Counted from the first letter of the stretch, positions 50,402-59,039 are shown. The stretch is 64,000 bases of DNA from Thiemannella venezuelensis (GCF_014203605.1 NZ_JACHJJ010000010.1:62001-126000); one strand, 5' to 3'. Made by a program: numbers and translations. Notes: generated by a model not told the origin, from the letters alone.

Positions 50402-52021
50402 TCACTGGTAGCCACGGATCTCCTTGAACGCCGAGGCCAGCGAGCCGTCGCGGGCGTCGAAGACGGCGCCCCCGGTCAGCTCGGCCACCCTGTTCATCTC
50501 CTCGGCGTCGCTCTCGCCGAACAGCACGACGAACGTCCGCGGCCGCCGGGCCTCGGGGAGCATCCGGTACAGCCGCTCGAAGTCCTCGAACGAGGAGCCG
50601 TCGGTGTTCTCGCCGTCGGTCATGAGCACGACCGAGGTGTAGTGGCCGGGGTCGCCCCGGAGGCTCTCGGTGTAGGCGGCCCGGAGCCCGTCGTAGATCG
50701 CGGTTCCCCCGCTCGCCTGCAGTTCCCCGGCGTACGCCCTGATCTCCTCCAGCACTGGCCCCGGACCGCGCTCGGGCAGGCTGAAGGCGCGTGGCTCGTG
50801 CGGGCCTCCGCTGAACGGGACCATGGTCACGTGCTCGCGGCTGCGGAACCGGGAGAACGTCCCCGAGGGCGAGCGGTCGGCGCCGGTCAGCGTGACCAGG
50901 GCCTGGCGCAGCGCCTCGATCCGCTCGCCCTTCATGGAGCCGGAGACGTCCAGGACGAACAGGGCGTGCGCGGGGGTCCGCACCTCGTCGAGGTAGGCGG
51001 TGACGAGCGCGTCGGCGGCCGCCCTGCGGTTCGGGAAGGGCAGCTCCAGCAGGGGCGCGGAGCCGAACTCCGGGCCGGGCCGGACCTCCGGGATGCCGGG
51101 CCGCCGGTGCGTGGAGGCCATGATCTCGCGCTGCACGTCCGGCGTGCGCAGCCAGGCGGCGAGCCTGCCGTACAGCTCCTTCTTCTCCGCCGGGGCGGAG
51201 GCCAGCAGGGTCAGCGGGTAGTCCGCGGTGACCACGCCGTCGCTCGGGTAGACGAGGGTGAGGTCCTTGATGCCCAGCAGCACCGACTCGTAGTTCACGA
51301 GGCCGTCCACCCCGCCCTGCCGGGTGTAGGTCTCGGCCAGCCAGCCCGACGAGCCCGAGGTCAGCTTCTGCGCGGAGAAGAACTCCTTCAGCTCCGGCGT
51401 GACCGAGGCGACCCGGGCGGTGTCCAGCGCCTCGCCGGCGTCCGAGAGCGCGGCGGCCACGCCGACCAGCGCGGAGAACCCCGAGTTGGACGAGGCCGGG
51501 TTGGCCATGCCGAAGGTGAACCTCCCGTCCCGGGCGGCCGCGGCGATCTGCTTCCAGGTCGCCTTCCCGTCCGCCCAGCCGAGCTCGGCGGCCTTGGCGG
51601 TGCGCAGGCCGAGCAGGACCGGGGAGGACATGACCTTGGTCTCGGTGGACAGCCGGGCGGCGGCGCCGTCGATCAGCGACAGGTAGCGGTTGGAGGAGAA
51701 CCAGACGGCGTCGTACCTGCCGTCGGCGCCGCCGCCCGCGACCTGCTCGGCGCCGTCCAGCGTGCCGGTGTAGGAGATCTTCACCTTCACCCCGGAGCGT
51801 GCCAGCAGCGGCTCCAGGTCCTTGACCTCGCTGCCGGCCAGCACCCGTAGCACGTCCGGCCCGTCGGCGACGGTGCCGTCCGCCGAGCACGCCGCCAGGC
51901 CGAGTGCGGGCAGCAGCACCAGCAGCGACCCGATCGCCGCCCGGAGCGCGGCCCCGCGGGCGCCCGCCCGCCGTACGGCCCCGCGGGCGCCCCGCCGTGC
52001 GGCCCCGCGCGGGGCGCTCAC
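50402..52021 (-). CDS. Lipoprotein with substrate-binding and von Willebrand factor A domains
   Basis: A 539-residue exported protein. A basic N-terminus and hydrophobic helix end in lipobox LAAC (Cys45). Residues ~55-320 resemble an extracellular solute-binding protein (VLRVLAGSEVKDLEPLL, YDAVWFSSNRYLSLI, FGMANPASSNSGFSALVGV). Residues ~345-535 are a vWA domain with the MIDAS motif DVSGSM (Asp at 358), T in DRSPSGTFS and D in MTDGENTD. Such fusions act at the outer membrane face and bind metal-dependent ligands. It overlaps the TelA stop by four bases. It is paired with a second solute-binding-like protein upstream. Confidence 0.88.
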   Translation of the reverse strand: MSAPRGAARRGARGAVRRAGARGAALRAAIGSLLVLLPALGLAACSADGTVADGPDVLRVLAGSEVKDLEPLLARSGVKVKISYTGTLDGAEQVAGGGADGRYDAVWFSSNRYLSLIDGAAARLSTETKVMSSPVLLGLRTAKAAELGWADGKATWKQIAAAARDGRFTFGMANPASSNSGFSALVGVAAALSDAGEALDTARVASVTPELKEFFSAQKLTSGSSGWLAETYTRQGGVDGLVNYESVLLGIKDLTLVYPSDGVVTADYPLTLLASAPAEKKELYGRLAAWLRTPDVQREIMASTHRRPGIPEVRPGPEFGSAPLLELPFPNRRAAADALVTAYLDEVRTPAHALFVLDVSGSMKGERIEALRQALVTLTGADRSPSGTFSRFRSREHVTMVPFSGGPHEPRAFSLPERGPGPVLEEIRAYAGELQASGGTAIYDGLRAAYTESLRGDPGHYTSVVLMTDGENTDGSSFEDFERLYRMLPEARRPRTFVVLFGESDAEEMNRVAELTGGAVFDARDGSLASAFKEIRGYQ

Positions 52022-53265
52022 CGGTCCGCCTCCGCCCGCTCCAGGTAGGTGCTGGCGTGGGCCAGCTCGGCGTTCAGGCTCTCGACGGTGACGGCCATGC
52101 TCTGCACGGCCTGGGAACGGAAGGTGTCGATCATGTCCATGGTGGCGTAGACGTTGTCGAAGGCCCTGCGCAGGGAGTCCATGTCCACGCCGGTCGAGGC
52201 GGCCTGGTCCTGGATGGCGCCGGCCTGGGTGCGGAGCATCTCACTGGTGGCCAGGATCAGGTCGCTCGTCGTGGCGTTGAGCGCGCTGACCTGGTCCAGC
52301 ACCAGCTTCTGGTTGGCCAGCGCCTGGGCGACCGTGACCGCGGTGCGCAGCGCGGCGACGGTCGTGGTGGTCGCCCGGTCCACGCCCTTGCTGAGCTCCA
52401 GGTTGTTCTTGCGGACCAGGTCCAGCGCCAGGTAGCTCTGGGCGGAGACGGCGAGCTGGGTGAGGATGTCCTGGTGCTTCTGCCGCACGGTGAACAGCGC
52501 GTCGGAGCGCAGCGCGGCGGCCCGCTCCGGGTCGGTCGCGTCCAGGCGGAGCAGGTGCTCCTCCAGCGCGGCGTCGAGCCCGGCGGCCAGCACCGCGTAC
52601 TCCTGCAGGCGGGTCATCGCCTCCCACAGGTTCGCCTTCTCGCCCTCGATCGCGGCGTTGTCCTTCAGCAGTTCGTCCTGGCCGGACTTCAGCGCGCGGA
52701 TGATGTCGTCGAGGTGCTTCTGGGCGGAGGCGTACTTCGCGAAGTAGTCGCGGAGCCGGTCGCCGAACGGGACCAGCCCGAGCAGCCGGCGCGGTCCGCT
52801 CGCCGCCTGCTTCGGGTCGAGGTCCACCACCGTACGGCGCAGCGCCACCAGCTGCCCGGCCACCCGGCCCTGGGCGTCGGCCGCCTCGCCCTTGGCCGAG
52901 GCCAGGGCCGCGACGGGGCGTTTGAGCATGCGGTCGGCCACCTGGGAGGCGGCGCGGATCTCGGAGTCGCCCATCGAGGAGATGTCGTGCACCCTGCGGG
53001 TGAAGTCCGGGACCCTGGGGTCCATCCCGGCCAGCTCTCCGGCGAACTCCCGGGCCTTGGCGGCGAGCTCGTCCGCGCGTCCGTCGGGCAGCGGCAGCAG
53101 GGCCGAGACCCGCTCGGCGGGTACGGCGGTCACCGGTGCGGGCGGCGTGAGCGTCAGGCCGTTCCCGGGCGCCGTGTTCTCGGGCGCTGTGTTTCCGGTG
53201 TTCCCGGGCGCTGTGTTCTCGGGCGCTGTGTTTCCGGTGTTCCCGGGCGCTGTGTTCTCGGGCAC
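52018..53265 (-). CDS. telA: TelA-family toxic anion resistance protein
   Basis: A 415-residue TelA/KlaA-type protein. After an N-terminal Asn/Thr/Ala/Pro/Glu/Gly repeat (a 13-residue unit, nearly three copies) come the helical hallmarks: FTRRVHDISSMGDSEIRAASQVADRML, LVALRRTVVDLDPKQ, RDYFAKYASAQKHLDDIIRALKSGQDELLKDN, and the C-terminal KGVDRATTTTVAALRTAVTVAQALANQKLVLDQV. TelA proteins confer tellurite and antibiotic tolerance by an unknown mechanism and occur with Ter-type stress modules. GTG 53265 follows GGAGG. The upstream gene stops three bases earlier, and the downstream start overlaps by four bases. Confidence 0.9.
   Translation of the reverse strand: MPENTAPGNTGNTAPENTAPGNTGNTAPENTAPGNGLTLTPPAPVTAVPAERVSALLPLPDGRADELAAKAREFAGELAGMDPRVPDFTRRVHDISSMGDSEIRAASQVADRMLKRPVAALASAKGEAADAQGRVAGQLVALRRTVVDLDPKQAASGPRRLLGLVPFGDRLRDYFAKYASAQKHLDDIIRALKSGQDELLKDNAAIEGEKANLWEAMTRLQEYAVLAAGLDAALEEHLLRLDATDPERAAALRSDALFTVRQKHQDILTQLAVSAQSYLALDLVRKNNLELSKGVDRATTTTVAALRTAVTVAQALANQKLVLDQVSALNATTSDLILATSEMLRTQAGAIQDQAASTGVDMDSLRRAFDNVYATMDMIDTFRSQAVQSMAVTVESLNAELAHASTYLERAEADR
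53161..53265 (-). repeat. 39-bp tandem repeat encoding the TelA N-terminus
   Basis: Almost three copies of a 39-bp unit encode the 13-residue repeat N-T-A-P-E-N-T-A-P-G-N-T-G. The copies are nearly identical in DNA, so they expanded recently and may vary in number between strains. Confidence 0.8.
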
Positions 53266-53267
53266 GG

Positions 53268-54377
53268 TCAGGACCCTCCTCCGGCCTGCGGCACGGTGCC
53301 GTCCGCGTAGAGCCGCTCGATGGTGGTGATCAGCTGCTCCAGCCGGTCGTAGGCGGGCGGCTCCACGACGTCGACCAGGTCGCGGGCGACCGGGGCCCGG
53401 TGCTCGGCCGCCAGGTCCGCGAAGGCGCCGGGGTCGGCGGTGCGGAAGCCGTGCCGGGCGGCGAGGCTCCGCAGCGCGGGGTCCTCGGTCAGCAGCCGCC
53501 CGACCCGGACCGCCTCCTCGGTGAACGGCACCAGCGTGTGCTTGCTGAGCACGGTCGGGGCCGGGTAGAGCAGGCGCATGTCGGGGGTGATCGAGCCGTC
53601 TCCGGAGAACAGGCGCGAGAGGTACTGGGCTTCGTAGGCCATGACCATCGGGGTCTTGCCGGAGCCCATCACCAGGTAGTCCTCGAACGGCGCCTCGGTC
53701 GAGGACTGGGAGTAGCCCTGGTCGAGGAAGACCGGGGCCACCGTCTCGGCGACCTTCGGCACCTGGGCCGCGGTGGTGACCACGTCGTCGCCGTTGGCCA
53801 CGTAGCTGGTCATGGCCAGGTACATGGCCGCGGAGTTGGAGGTCCTGACGTCGGTGGTGGTGAGCAGCACCCGCTTGCGCGCCGGGTAGGCGGTGTTGCC
53901 CGGCAGTTCGTCCCACCGGGTGCCCTGGGCGGCCAGCTTGAGGTACTCGGCGAGATCGAGCACCTGGTAGCCGTGACCGGAGTCGCGCACCAGGCCGGCC
54001 TTGGCCAGGACGTCGGCGATGGGCCGGAAGGTCGCCACGGCCATGGGCGAGTAGAAGGGGGAGAAGACCTGGGAGACCCCGCGCTCCTTTTTGATCTTCT
54101 CCGCGGCGGGGAGGCTGGAGGGGAACGCGAAGGCGTAGCCGTCCAGCTCGACCTCGGTGGCGATCTGCCGCGATCCGGCGGTTTCCACCTCCACCCGGAG
54201 CCCGTGTTTCTCGAATGCCGCGCGCACCCGGGGGTCGTCGAAGAACGGTTTCTTCTCCGAGCCGATCACGCCCCGGACCACGGCCGGTCCGCCGCCCCCG
54301 TTGCCGAGGACGACCGCCACCACGACCGCGGCGCCGAGCAGCAGCGCGAGGACGACGCCGATCGACCGTTTCATCAC
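53268..54377 (-). CDS. Membrane-anchored solute-binding-like protein, first gene of the TelA cassette
   Basis: A 369-residue protein with an uncleaved-looking N-terminal helix (SIGVVLALLLGAAVVVAVVLG) and no lipobox. The extracellular part has the bilobal solute-binding pattern (VVRGVIGSEKKPFFDDPRVRAAFEKHGLRVEVETAGSRQ; YAFAFPSSLPAAEKIKKE; TTDVRTSNSAAMYLAMTSYVANGDDV; KTPMVMAYEAQYLSRL). It would bind a small ligand or cell-wall component. Met1/Met2 are both ATG; the start is at 54377 or 54374. It is the first gene of the cassette and is preceded by an AT-rich promoter region. Confidence 0.8.
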   Translation of the reverse strand: MMKRSIGVVLALLLGAAVVVAVVLGNGGGGPAVVRGVIGSEKKPFFDDPRVRAAFEKHGLRVEVETAGSRQIATEVELDGYAFAFPSSLPAAEKIKKERGVSQVFSPFYSPMAVATFRPIADVLAKAGLVRDSGHGYQVLDLAEYLKLAAQGTRWDELPGNTAYPARKRVLLTTTDVRTSNSAAMYLAMTSYVANGDDVVTTAAQVPKVAETVAPVFLDQGYSQSSTEAPFEDYLVMGSGKTPMVMAYEAQYLSRLFSGDGSITPDMRLLYPAPTVLSKHTLVPFTEEAVRVGRLLTEDPALRSLAARHGFRTADPGAFADLAAEHRAPVARDLVDVVEPPAYDRLEQLITTIERLYADGTVPQAGGGS

Positions 54378-54560
54378 ACTCCTTTTTCTGGAATAACCCC
54401 GTGAATGGGATTATGTGAGCCAGAGAAAAGAGGCGTGTTCTCCAGGTGGCGACGGGCGGGAGAATTCAATCCGTGTTCATTCACCCGTCATCCGGGGGGC
54501 CGCGGAGCGCGGAGAGCCGCCCGGGACCGGGGAGGCCGGGCCCGGGGCTCCCCGGCGGGA
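54378..54560. other. Promoter region of the TelA cassette and end of the acyl-CoA ligase gene
   Basis: A 183-bp gap between the cassette start and the ligase stop. The right half is GC-rich and carries a Gly/Pro-type inverted repeat likely to terminate the ligase transcript. The left half is AT-rich with an imperfect inverted repeat TAATCCC...GGGGTTA (about 54,393-54,413), the likely promoter/operator. Confidence 0.4.
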
Positions 54561-56372
54561 TCAGACGCGTTCGACCGGGTTCCTGTAGAGGGAGTCGAGG
54601 AGCTCCCGGTTGCGCTCCTCCACCTCGCGGCGGCGCACCTTCATGCTCGGGGTCAGCTCGCCGCTCTCCACGGTGAAGTCGGCCGGCAGCACGGCGAAGT
54701 CCTTGACGGTCTCGTAGCTGGCGAGATCGGCGTTGACCGTCTCGATCGCCCGCCGTACCTCCTCGCGGAGCCTGGGATGCGCGCACAGCTCGGCCGGGTC
54801 GGACGGCAGGCCCTCCGCCTGCGCCCAGGGGGCGACCACGTCGGCGTCCAGCGTCACCAGCGCCGTGCAGTAGTTGCGCCGGTCGCCGTGGACGACGACG
54901 TGCGACAGGAACGGGCAGGCGGCCTTGATCCGGCCCTCCAGGTGCTGGGGCGCGACGTACTTGCCGCCGGAGGTCTTGATCAGCTCCTTCTTCCGGTCGG
55001 TGATGCGCAGCCGCCCGGCCTCGTCGAGCTCGCCGATGTCGCCGGTGTGCAGCCAGCCGTCCTGGAGCGCCTCGGCGCTCTCCTCGGGCAGGCCGTGGTA
55101 GCCGCGCATGATCCCGTGCCCGCCGATCAGGATCTCCCCGTCCTCGGCGATCCGCACGGTGACGCCGGGCAGCGGCGGACCGACCGTGCCGAACCTCACG
55201 TTCCCCGGCCGGTTCACGAAACTTCCGGCCGACGACTCGGTCAGTCCGTACCCCTCCAGGATCGTCAGCCCGGCGGCGTCGAAGAACTCGGCCATCTCCA
55301 GGGAGAGCGGGGCCGAGCCGGAGATGAAGTAGCGGATGCGCCCGCCGAACCTGGCGCGGAGCTTGGCGAAGACCAGCCGGTCGGCGAGCGCGTGGCGGGC
55401 CCGCAGTCCGGGGGAGAGGGCCCGGCCCTCCTGCCGGGCGCGGACGGTCTCCAGACCGACGCCGCGCGCCCAGCGGAACAGCTTCAGCTTGATCCCGCCC
55501 TCGCGCTGCACGGTCGCGGCCACGGTGTTGTGGATCTTCTCGAAGATCCGGGGCGCGGCGGCCATCACGGTGGGCCGGACCGCGCCGAGGTTGGCGGCGA
55601 TGCGGTCCAGGCGGCCGTCGACCACGGTCGGCGTGCCCACCGCGATCATCACGGACTCCAGCAGCTTGCCGAACGAGTGGGACATCGGCAGCCAGAGGAA
55701 GTGCAGGTCGTCGGGGGTCAGCAGCTCGATCTGCGCGGCCGCGCGGGCGGTCTGCAGCCAGTTGCGGTGGGTCAGCTCCACCCCCTTGGGGCGGCCGGTC
55801 GTCCCCGAGGTGTAGATCAGGGTGGCCAGGTCGTCCTCGGTGACGGCGTCCACCATCCGGTCGTACTCGCCGGCCCCGCCCGCGGCGGCCTCCTCACCGG
55901 AGCGCGCCACCTGGTCGAGGGTGAGCACCCAGCCCTCCTCGTCCGCCTCGCCGTCGATGACGACCACGTGCTTGACGGCGGGGATCTCGCTCCTGACGGA
56001 GCGGAGCTTGGCCACCTGGTCGTCGTTCTCCGCGACGACCAGCACGCTGCCGGAGTCGGTGAGGATGAACGCGCACTCCGCGGCGGTGTTGGACGGGTAG
56101 ATCGTGGTGGTCGCGGCGCCGGTGGACAGGACCGCCAGGTCCGCGACGATCCACTCCACCCGGGTCCCGCAGAGCACCGCCGCCCGGGTGCCGGGCTCCA
56201 GACCGAGCTCGCGCAGCCCCAGGGCCAGCGCGCGGACCCGCTCGCCCGTCTCGGACCAGGTGAGACAGGCCCAGCCGTCGCCCGACGGGTGGCGGAAGGC
56301 CTCCGTGTACGGTGTCGCTCGGACCCGGCTCCGCAGCAGGGCGGGGAGGGAACCGGTGTATTCGACGCTCAT
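54561..56372 (-). CDS. fadD: Long-chain fatty acid-CoA ligase (AMP-dependent synthetase)
   Basis: A 603-residue ANL-superfamily enzyme. The AMP-binding P-loop is DDLATLIYTSGTTGRPKGVELTH; further motifs are YGLTESSAGSFVNR, DGWLHTGDIGELDEAGRLRITDRKKELIKTSGGKYVAPQ (A8/A10 core) and the C-terminal Lys region LTPSMKVRRREV. Sequence pattern follows the FadD15-type long-chain ligases of actinobacteria, which activate fatty acids with ATP. MSVEYTG at 56372 is preceded by GAGG; an upstream ATG at 56396 lies inside the operator. It is divergent from a TetR regulator. Confidence 0.95.
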   Translation of the reverse strand: MSVEYTGSLPALLRSRVRATPYTEAFRHPSGDGWACLTWSETGERVRALALGLRELGLEPGTRAAVLCGTRVEWIVADLAVLSTGAATTTIYPSNTAAECAFILTDSGSVLVVAENDDQVAKLRSVRSEIPAVKHVVVIDGEADEEGWVLTLDQVARSGEEAAAGGAGEYDRMVDAVTEDDLATLIYTSGTTGRPKGVELTHRNWLQTARAAAQIELLTPDDLHFLWLPMSHSFGKLLESVMIAVGTPTVVDGRLDRIAANLGAVRPTVMAAAPRIFEKIHNTVAATVQREGGIKLKLFRWARGVGLETVRARQEGRALSPGLRARHALADRLVFAKLRARFGGRIRYFISGSAPLSLEMAEFFDAAGLTILEGYGLTESSAGSFVNRPGNVRFGTVGPPLPGVTVRIAEDGEILIGGHGIMRGYHGLPEESAEALQDGWLHTGDIGELDEAGRLRITDRKKELIKTSGGKYVAPQHLEGRIKAACPFLSHVVVHGDRRNYCTALVTLDADVVAPWAQAEGLPSDPAELCAHPRLREEVRRAIETVNADLASYETVKDFAVLPADFTVESGELTPSMKVRRREVEERNRELLDSLYRNPVERV

Positions 56373-56387
56373 GACGCACCTCGGTTG

Positions 56388-56411
56388 GAGTGGCACTCTA
56401 GAGCGTCACTC
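56388..56411. promoter_or_regulatory. Two tandem inverted repeats, predicted operator for the ligase/TetR pair
   Basis: GAGTG-G-CACTC (56388-56398) is followed after TA by GAGCG-T-CACTC (56401-56411). Both are 11-bp inverted repeats of the form GAGTGnCACTC, the second with one mismatch. They lie in the 59-bp space between the ligase start (56372, -) and the TetR start (56432, +), next to the -10 regions of both. A binding site for one or two TetR dimers, probably released by acyl-CoA. Confidence 0.7.
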
Positions 56412-56431
56412 TAGCAATCGGGGGAAGAGCG

Positions 56432-57001
56432 ATGGCAAGGGGCGCCACACGCGAGGCGGTCCTGGACGCGGCGCTGCGGATCGTGGCCGAGGGCGGGCTG
56501 GAGGCCATGACGGTCAGCCGGCTGGCCGAGGTCTCCGGGGCCTCGAACGGGAGCATCTACCACCACTTCGGCAGCCGGGGCGGGGTGGTCGCCGCGCTGT
56601 ACCGGGAGAGCTTCGCCGAGCTGGTCGGCGCGATGGCCCTCGCCCTCGACGACCGCCCGGCCGCGACGGTCGTGCCGGAACTGGCCGGGCGGTTCCTCGA
56701 CTGGATCGTGGAGAACCCGACCCGGGGGGAGTTCGTCTACCGGGCCTCGGTCGCCGGGCTGCTCCCCGAGGACGGGACCGCCGAGTTCAAGGCGCGGGTC
56801 ATGGCGCCGCTGGCGGAGTGGTTCGGAGCCCGTACGGCCCGCGGGGAGCTCCGGCCGGTCCCGCCCTGGGCGCTGGACGCGGTGGTCATGGGCCCGGCCC
56901 ACGAGTGCGCCCGGCGCTATCTGGCCGGGCCGGACTCCTTCGACCTGAAGCTGGCCCGGCCCGAGGTCGAGCACGCGGTCTGGGCGATCGTCCGGCCCTG
57001 A
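56432..57001 (+). CDS. TetR-family regulator, probable repressor of the acyl-CoA ligase
   Basis: A 189-residue TetR protein. The DNA-binding domain is VLDAALRIVAEGGLEAMTVSRLAEVSGASNGSIYHHFGSRGGVVAALY. The ligand domain contains FLDWIVENPTRGEFVYR and is of the type seen in fatty-acid/acyl-CoA-responsive regulators, though that is inference. The ATG is preceded by GGGGGAAGAG. It is divergent from fadD with a 59-bp shared promoter region carrying two operator-like repeats. Confidence 0.9.
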   Translation: MARGATREAVLDAALRIVAEGGLEAMTVSRLAEVSGASNGSIYHHFGSRGGVVAALYRESFAELVGAMALALDDRPAATVVPELAGRFLDWIVENPTRGEFVYRASVAGLLPEDGTAEFKARVMAPLAEWFGARTARGELRPVPPWALDAVVMGPAHECARRYLAGPDSFDLKLARPEVEHAVWAIVRP

Positions 57002-57357
57002 GCGGCGCGTGTCCCGGGTGCGGTGTCCCGGGTGCGGTGTCCCGAGGGCGGTCTCCGGGGGCGGACGAAAAGAGCTTGACGCGACATGAGTCGCATCAGT
57101 ACTCTCGACGATGTCGTACTGCCGTCCGTAGGAGAGCCCGTTGGAGTTCTGAGGTTCCAGACACCGCGCCATGAGAGCCGTTCCCCGGCCCGGCGCGCAG
57201 CTGACCTCGGTGCACTCCGCTCTCCGTCCCGGCCCCTCGCCTCCGGCGCCCCGCGCCCGGTGACGGCTCTTTCCGTGCGGAACCGCTTCTGACGGCGTGC
57301 GCGCCCGCGGTGTCTCCCGTGTCCCGATGAATCACGACACACCGTTGGAGCCGCCCC
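57002..57357 (+). promoter_or_regulatory. Long structured leader of the ABC-F gene
   Basis: A 356-bp gap. A promoter candidate is TTGACG (57076-57081) with TACTCT (57100-57105), spacer 18. It overlaps a stem CAGTA/TACTG with inner CGAC/GTCG (57097-57121), a possible operator or 5' hairpin. Downstream are a 30-codon upstream ORF (57171-57263), a TTCCG/CGGAA stem shortly after its stop, and GGTGT...ACACC arms (about 57310-57343) flanking the ribosome site GGAG at 57347. The layout is that of translational attenuation upstream of antibiotic-resistance ABC-F genes. Confidence 0.5.
57171..57263 (+). CDS. Possible 30-residue upstream ORF in the ABC-F leader
   Basis: ATG AGA GCC GTT opens a 30-codon frame ending in TGA at 57261-57263. 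Its peptide is rich in Pro and Arg (M-R-A-V-P-R-P-G at the start; P-A-P-R-A-R at the end), which would make ribosomes pause. It has only a modest ribosome site and no homology that I recognise. Confidence 0.3.
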   Translation: MRAVPRPGAQLTSVHSALRPGPSPPAPRAR

Positions 57358-58992
57358 ATGTCCTCTTCCTTCACCTCCATCGTCTGCGACGGTCTCTCGT
57401 TCGCGTGGGCGGACGGCACGCCCGTCCTGGAGGACCTCGACGCCGCCTTCCCCGCCGGCCGTACCGGCCTGATCGGGGTCAACGGATCGGGCAAGTCCAC
57501 CCTGCTCAGGCTGATCGCCGGCGAGCTCGTCCCGGTCTCCGGCTCGGTCGCCGTCGCCGGGGAGGTCGGATACCTGCCGCAGAACCTCCCGCTCGGCGCC
57601 GGCCGTACCGTCTGCGAACTGCTCGGCATCGCGGAGAAGCGGGCCGCGCTGCTCGCCCTCGAACGCGGCGACGTCCCGGAGCACGAACTGGCCGGGCACT
57701 TCGCCGTCATCGGCGACGACTGGGACGTCGAGGAGCGCGCCCGCGCCGAGCTCGACCGGCTCGGCCTGGACCACGTCGGCCTCGACCGGACGGTGGCGGC
57801 GCTCTCCGGCGGCGAGACCGTCATGGTCGCCCTGGCCGCGCAGTTCCTGCGCCGCCCGGACGTGCTGCTGCTGGACGAGCCGACCAACAACCTCGATCTC
57901 GACGCCCGCAGGCGGCTCTACGCCGCGCTGGAGGCGTGGACCGGGGTGCTGGTGGTGGTCAGCCACGACCGGACCCTGCTGGAGCGGGTGGACACCGTCG
58001 CCGACCTGACCGGCGGCGCGGTCCGGATGTACGGAGGGAACCTCTCCGCCTACGAGGAGGTGCTCGCCGCCGAGCAGGAGGCCGCCGAGCGCACGGTCCG
58101 GGTCGCGGAGGCCGACGTGCGGCGGCAGAAGCGCGAATGGGAGGAGGCGCAGGTGAAACTGGCCCGCCGGGTGCGCTACGGCAACAAGATGTACGCGCAG
58201 AAACGCGAACCGAAGATCATCATGCAGGAGCGCAAGCGGCAGGCGCAGGTGGCGGCGGGCAAGCACCGGAACATGCACGCCGCCAAGCTCGCAGAGGCCC
58301 GCGAACGGCTCGGCGAGGCCGAGGACGCCGTGCGCGCCGAGGCGGAGATCCGGATCGAGCTGCCCGAGACCGCCGTGCCGCCGGGCAAGACCGTGCTGAC
58401 CGTGACCGGCCTGCGGACCGCGGGTGGGACGACCGTGGCCGAGCTGGTCGTCCGGGGGCCCGAGCGGATCGCGCTGCTCGGCCCCAACGGCTCCGGCAAG
58501 ACCACGCTCCTGCGCACCGTCGCCGGGGAGCTCGAACCGGCGGAGGGCTCGGTGGAGGTGGGCGTGCCCGGGGTGGGATACCTCCCGCAGCGGCTGGACC
58601 TGCTGGACGACTCGCTCAGCGTGGTCGGCAACGTCCGCCGGTTCGCGCCCTCCGCGCCGGTCAACGCCGTCCGGGCGCGGCTGGCCCGGTTCCTCTTCCG
58701 GGGGGAGCGGGCCGAGCGGCCCGCCGGGACGCTCTCCGGCGGCGAGCGGTTCCGCGCGACGCTGGCGGCGCTGCTCTCGGCGGAGCCCCCGCCGTGGCTG
58801 CTGCTGCTGGACGAGCCGACCAACAACCTGGACCTGGCCAGCGTCCGCCGGCTCGCCGAGGCGCTCCGGGCCTACCGGGGCGCGCTCATCGTGGCGAGTC
58901 ACGACCTGCCGTTCCTGGAGGCCGCGGGGATCACCCGCAGGCTGGTCCTCGACCGGGAGGGGACGTTGCGGGAGGAACAGGATGACCAGTAG
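57358..58992 (+). CDS. ABC-F family ATPase
   Basis: A 544-residue protein with two ATPase domains and no membrane helices, hence ABC-F. Domain 1 has Walker A GVNGSGKST, signature LSGGETVMVALA and Walker B VLLLDEPTNNLDL. Domain 2 has GPNGSGKTT, LSGGERFRATLA and LLLLDEPTNNLDL. The interdomain linker is charged and helical (RQKREWEEAQVKLARRVRYGNKMYAQKREPKIIMQERKRQAQ). ABC-F proteins act on the ribosome, many of them displacing antibiotics. The linker type and long attenuation-like leader favour a resistance-type factor, but the ligand is unknown. The start follows GGAG at 57347. Confidence 0.92.
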   Translation: MSSSFTSIVCDGLSFAWADGTPVLEDLDAAFPAGRTGLIGVNGSGKSTLLRLIAGELVPVSGSVAVAGEVGYLPQNLPLGAGRTVCELLGIAEKRAALLALERGDVPEHELAGHFAVIGDDWDVEERARAELDRLGLDHVGLDRTVAALSGGETVMVALAAQFLRRPDVLLLDEPTNNLDLDARRRLYAALEAWTGVLVVVSHDRTLLERVDTVADLTGGAVRMYGGNLSAYEEVLAAEQEAAERTVRVAEADVRRQKREWEEAQVKLARRVRYGNKMYAQKREPKIIMQERKRQAQVAAGKHRNMHAAKLAEARERLGEAEDAVRAEAEIRIELPETAVPPGKTVLTVTGLRTAGGTTVAELVVRGPERIALLGPNGSGKTTLLRTVAGELEPAEGSVEVGVPGVGYLPQRLDLLDDSLSVVGNVRRFAPSAPVNAVRARLARFLFRGERAERPAGTLSGGERFRATLAALLSAEPPPWLLLLDEPTNNLDLASVRRLAEALRAYRGALIVASHDLPFLEAAGITRRLVLDREGTLREEQDDQ

Positions 58993-59039
58993 GGAAAGGA
59001 GTTTGACGGACACTGACCGACCCCACGATAGTGGGGCAA

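Noticed and set aside
53161-53265. Regular repeats that look like a short CRISPR array
   Set aside because: The repeats are contiguous without unique spacers, keep the reading frame and encode the TelA N-terminus.
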